In this document: positions 60,792 through 64,000 of the stretch, piece after piece
Numbering within the stretch: position 1 is the stretch's first letter
How the letters are laid out: every line of letters begins with the position of its first letter
Assembly: GCA_013398275.1 (NCBI GenBank)
Contig: VZSE01000736.1
Coordinates: 1 to 64,000 of the forward strand
Length of the DNA stretch: 64,000 bases
Reading direction: 5' to 3'
Source of the DNA: Promerops cafer
Taxonomy: Eukaryota; Chordata; Aves; Passeriformes; Nectariniidae
Position numbers and translations under genes: made by a program
The notes under the pieces: generated by a model
Told to the model about the DNA's origin: nothing
Database searches by the model: none
What the model saw: only the letters and a program-made list of their open reading frames with translations

Positions 60792-63559
60792 GTAAGCAAT
60801 TTCTCTCTAACCTCATCTCATGATTGGCACCATACCATCCCTGAGCTTGAGGATGAAGTGTTACTGCTATTTAAGGCTTTTATCATGTAAAGATAAAAGC
60901 CCATTTGTGGCACATGGGCAGGCACAATCAGAAGTATCCCTACCTATGCTGGTATACTGATTGTACAGTTTGTAAATCATCACTTGTTTCTTAGCTTACA
61001 AGGGGAAGAAATAGTTTCATAACACACTAATTATGAATTTAGTAGTTTGTAAATTTGCATGTAATTTCTAAGATACTGATTAAACTCCAAACCACCATCA
61101 TTATTTTTTGGTGAAGATTGTATTAGAATTCCCTAGAGACTATCTTGTGCTGTATTTTCTTGAGTCTTGATAAGGAACTCAGCAATGTTACCCTCAGGAC
61201 TTCAGTCACTGTCTTCATCATTACATTTGTGGGGAATGCTCATACCTGCTCTTTAGACTGGAAATCACCATAGTGTAAAGAGCATGCACTTTGCTTAGTC
61301 ACTATGCACGAGAGGCACATTAACAGTCCTGTGAGGTGTCAAGACAGGGAGTCTCTTGTTGATGTGTCTGTAAGCCTGCATATGTCCTGCATTTTGCTCA
61401 TTGTTAAATAACTCCATTCTTTGAAAGACAGTAAACAAGAGATGGTATCTACCAAGGCACAGGGTTCTTGCAGGGGGATTTGGTCCCACTGAGTGTTTGA
61501 TCTCTGAAGTCATATCTCTTACCAGCTTCTTGAGATTTTGGCACTAATGCTTACCTCTAAATGTCTGATATGTAAGTTGAATAATAAATATGCTGAGTGA
61601 CGACAGGGATCTTGAGGCTGTTTCTACAGAAACTGGCTGTCAAGAGATGTAGGGTTTGATTTGGAACTTTATATAGAGTTTGGATTTTAGTCCTGAGAAA
61701 GGATTTGCTGATGGAGAGATCCGTAATCACTGAATATCTACCTGCATTGGGAGACATGGTGGGAGTCTGTTTATTTCTGCTAGGGGCTGGTTTTTGTCTA
61801 AGTTTTATTCATCAAGTATTATGCTCAAATAAGATTGTTTTGGGCATCCATATTAGTAGAAGAAAAATCCAGACATCTACCATAAATAGAGCAGTTCTGA
61901 GATGACTTCGCTTAAAGGAATCTCCCCACCTCTTTCCTTTAAACACACAGGCAGCTGAGGGTGATTTGCAAATTTGGTTGAATCTCTAGGAGTAAGTGGG
62001 GCAGGCTTGGACTTAGGTGAATAAACAAGGTAATAAACTCAGTTTGAAAGAAGAAAGAGAGGCACTGATAGTAATTTTCCTCAGAATTAATTCTATATTT
62101 GAGCAGAGGAAATCCAGTTGTAGAGTTGCAGTAATACTGGCTAGAGGTGGCTGTGCTGCCAGCTGGGGCACAAGAAGGTACAGGGATATCTAGTGAATCT
62201 GTTCCAGAAAGCTACTTGAGATTGTAGGAATGAAAAATAGTCAAAATCAGTATGTCCAAGGTGTTAAATAAGTGAGGGCCGAAGAAGAAACTAAAACATT
62301 TCTTCTAGCCAACCACTGTCACTATGTAAGTGTCTGTTTGGTCTTTGGATCTTAACTGGAAGGAGTGCACAAACCAATTATAATTAAGTTGTGGGACCAC
62401 AGAGAAATCATATAGAGCTGAAAGGGGAATCTGGGGGAAATACTATGGAGCATGTGTACGGCAAATTTGTTTTGGGGGAAGGCTGTTCTAAATCAAAGGC
62501 ACACAAGTCAGCCTGAACAATTTGCCTTGGTGCCAGAAAGGACTTCTTGATCCTATTTTACTGAGCTTTAGATGTGCATTAGAGGGAAGATGTGCTGCTC
62601 GTAGCCAAACAAACTGAAATATTGTCAAGGGAAGGAAAAGGGAGGGATGAGAGCTAACAAAAGAGCAGGTAACAGATGCAGAGAAGATGCATCACAATTC
62701 TTCTCAATCTTTCTTTACCCAGGCAGGAGAAATCCCTAGGACATGCAACATATCTTAATATGGCTGGCTTGCAAACTTTATATTTGTACTGCAAACACAG
62801 GTAAATAAAAAAATGTAAGTCCCTGACACTGCTTGTGCTGCTTTTGCCTGAACTGAGAAAGCATCTTCTGAAAAAGGGGAAGCAGACATCAAACTGCATG
62901 ACACATCCTCTTAAAAGAGAAAGCAAGTCCCTCTGTGTGAATAATTGCATAATAAATCAATCTGTACTTTCTCAAAATTGTTGACATTCTGGGTCAAACG
63001 TCTCTCCGGTGTAATTCCCCTGACTTGAGTGAATTTACATGAGATCAAAAGTGGTCCTCTTTATTAAGAGACCGAGGTGATTCTGTCCATGCATTTGTCT
63101 CACAGTTTGGAAAATTAGTTGCAACTTTGTGTCTCTGCATGTCTGTGTGCATATTATATACACCTGTGCAAGTGCACGTGCACATCCATGTATACATTAA
63201 GAAACTAAAGTTCAGTTATGTTACAAATTTTAATGCTATAAATTATTAGTTTAAATGCTTTTTGATTGTCTGCCAGGCCTTTTTTACCAGTTACAATTTG
63301 CCTATTCATTTTTTATGTAAACCTTACTGTCCCTTGACTTGCAGAAAAGCAGGTTTCTCATGTAATTTTTAGCATTAAAGAACAAAACACTGTAGTGTTA
63401 TATAGACTGTACAACTATATGTGTTGTATAGAAGTTTAAATATAATAATCATAAAAGTGAATATAAAGCAGCAAATTTCTCTCTGATTTATCTCTTGTTA
63501 GTTTCTTCAAGTCATAGGTGCTGATTAATATAGAGCTTCTTCTTCTCTTTTTGCTGTAG
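60792..63559. other. AT-rich unique sequence
   Basis: Nothing recognised. An alternating purine-pyrimidine stretch with a 12-bp palindrome (gtgcacgtgcac, 63172-63183) lies near the right end. Confidence 0.5.
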
Positions 63560-63658
63560 CCCAAACACAGGAACAGCAGAAGGAGCTGAATCCTTGCTGC
63601 CTCACAGAGATCAGTTTGAAGATCAAGCTCCTTTCAGAATGCTTATTGTGGTGATGAG
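63560..63658 (+). other. candidate internal exon, unidentified
   Basis: 99 bp with one of the strongest acceptor patterns in the window (cttcttctctttttgctgtag) and a consensus donor, GATGAG|GTGAGG. The frame entered after one base is open throughout: 32 codons beginning PNTGTAEGAESLLPHRDQFE, rich in charged residues, and symmetric in phase (2 to 2). No domain recognised. Unspliced, the frame would stop at a TGA directly across the donor. It could be an exon of a plus-strand gene continuing beyond the window, a noncoding-RNA exon, or chance. Confidence 0.28.
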
Positions 63659-64000
63659 GTGAGGAAGAACAAATACCGACTGGATTGGCAGGTACTGCAG
63701 CTGGCTATGAATCACTAGCAAAAAACAAATCATAACTTTGATCTCAAACCAAATAAACTTTCAGCCATGTAAAAAGGAAAAAAAAAGGTTGCTTTTCTGG
63801 GCTTTCGTGTCTGAAATGAGAGCACACAAGTATAGATCTCCAGCACAATTTTAATTGCTTTACTTTTCACTGGAAAGAACCAAGATGAGACCCACCTAAA
63901 AATAACTTCTGGAAATAATGTCTATCCTACTATTTGCAGCAATTGAAAGAGATTAAAATTGGTCAAGTGTGAAATAAGGGATGAGCCAGTGAAGAGCTGG
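63659..64000. other. unannotated window end
   Basis: AT-rich, with an A-rich run at about 63776-63786. Nothing recognised. Confidence 0.5.

Noticed and set aside
1..64000. CRISPR array, rRNA, prophage or operon structure
   Set aside because: No regularly spaced repeats, rRNA motifs or compact gene arrays; the repeat content is avian nuclear DNA.

Overview
The window looks like nuclear DNA from a bird, most likely a songbird (Passeriformes). It is AT-rich and gene-poor. Its recognisable interspersed repeats are CR1 LINE fragments, avian endogenous-retrovirus LTRs, and a 5'-truncated SINE with a tRNA-Ile head and a CR1 tail, an architecture I know from passerines. I see no mammalian L1 or Alu, and no bacterial operons, rRNA, intact tRNA genes or CRISPR arrays. 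Family names are from memory and were not checked against a repeat library.

Layout: CR1 reverse-transcriptase relic (+) at 871-1550. CR1 3' end (-) at 4257-4772. CR1 3' end (+) at 12195-12604, then a 31-bp tandem duplication and the tRNA-Ile/CR1 SINE (-) at 12809-12931. Solo LTR (+) at 14810-15399. Solo LTR (-) at 17317-17975, with matching ends and a perfect 5-bp target-site duplication. LTR (+) at 30779-31459 with recognisable TATA and poly(A) signals. CR1 (+) at 32365-33466 carrying an inserted opposite-strand CR1 fragment. CR1 3' end (+) at 53735-54073. A 5' piece of a second LTR of the 14.8-kb family lies at 54737-54883. The rest is AT-rich unique DNA with short tandem duplications, hairpins and homopolymer T tracts.

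Genes: I recognise no protein-coding gene. The longest open frames that read clearly as protein are decayed CR1 reverse transcriptase. Several non-repeat stretches have splice-like borders and an open frame: a phase-consistent three-exon minus-strand model at 26922-27847, a plus-strand candidate at 63560-63658 (with 60751-60791), a plus-strand candidate at 7008-7143 (with 4917-4965), and two minus-strand frames at 40443-40661 and 56791-57059. They are given at low confidence because 64 kb of AT-rich DNA yields such patterns by chance. The window is best read as intergenic or deep-intronic sequence. I found no convincing novel biological system; the 16-bp-arm palindrome at 23694-23727 and the minus-strand exon chain most deserve a check.
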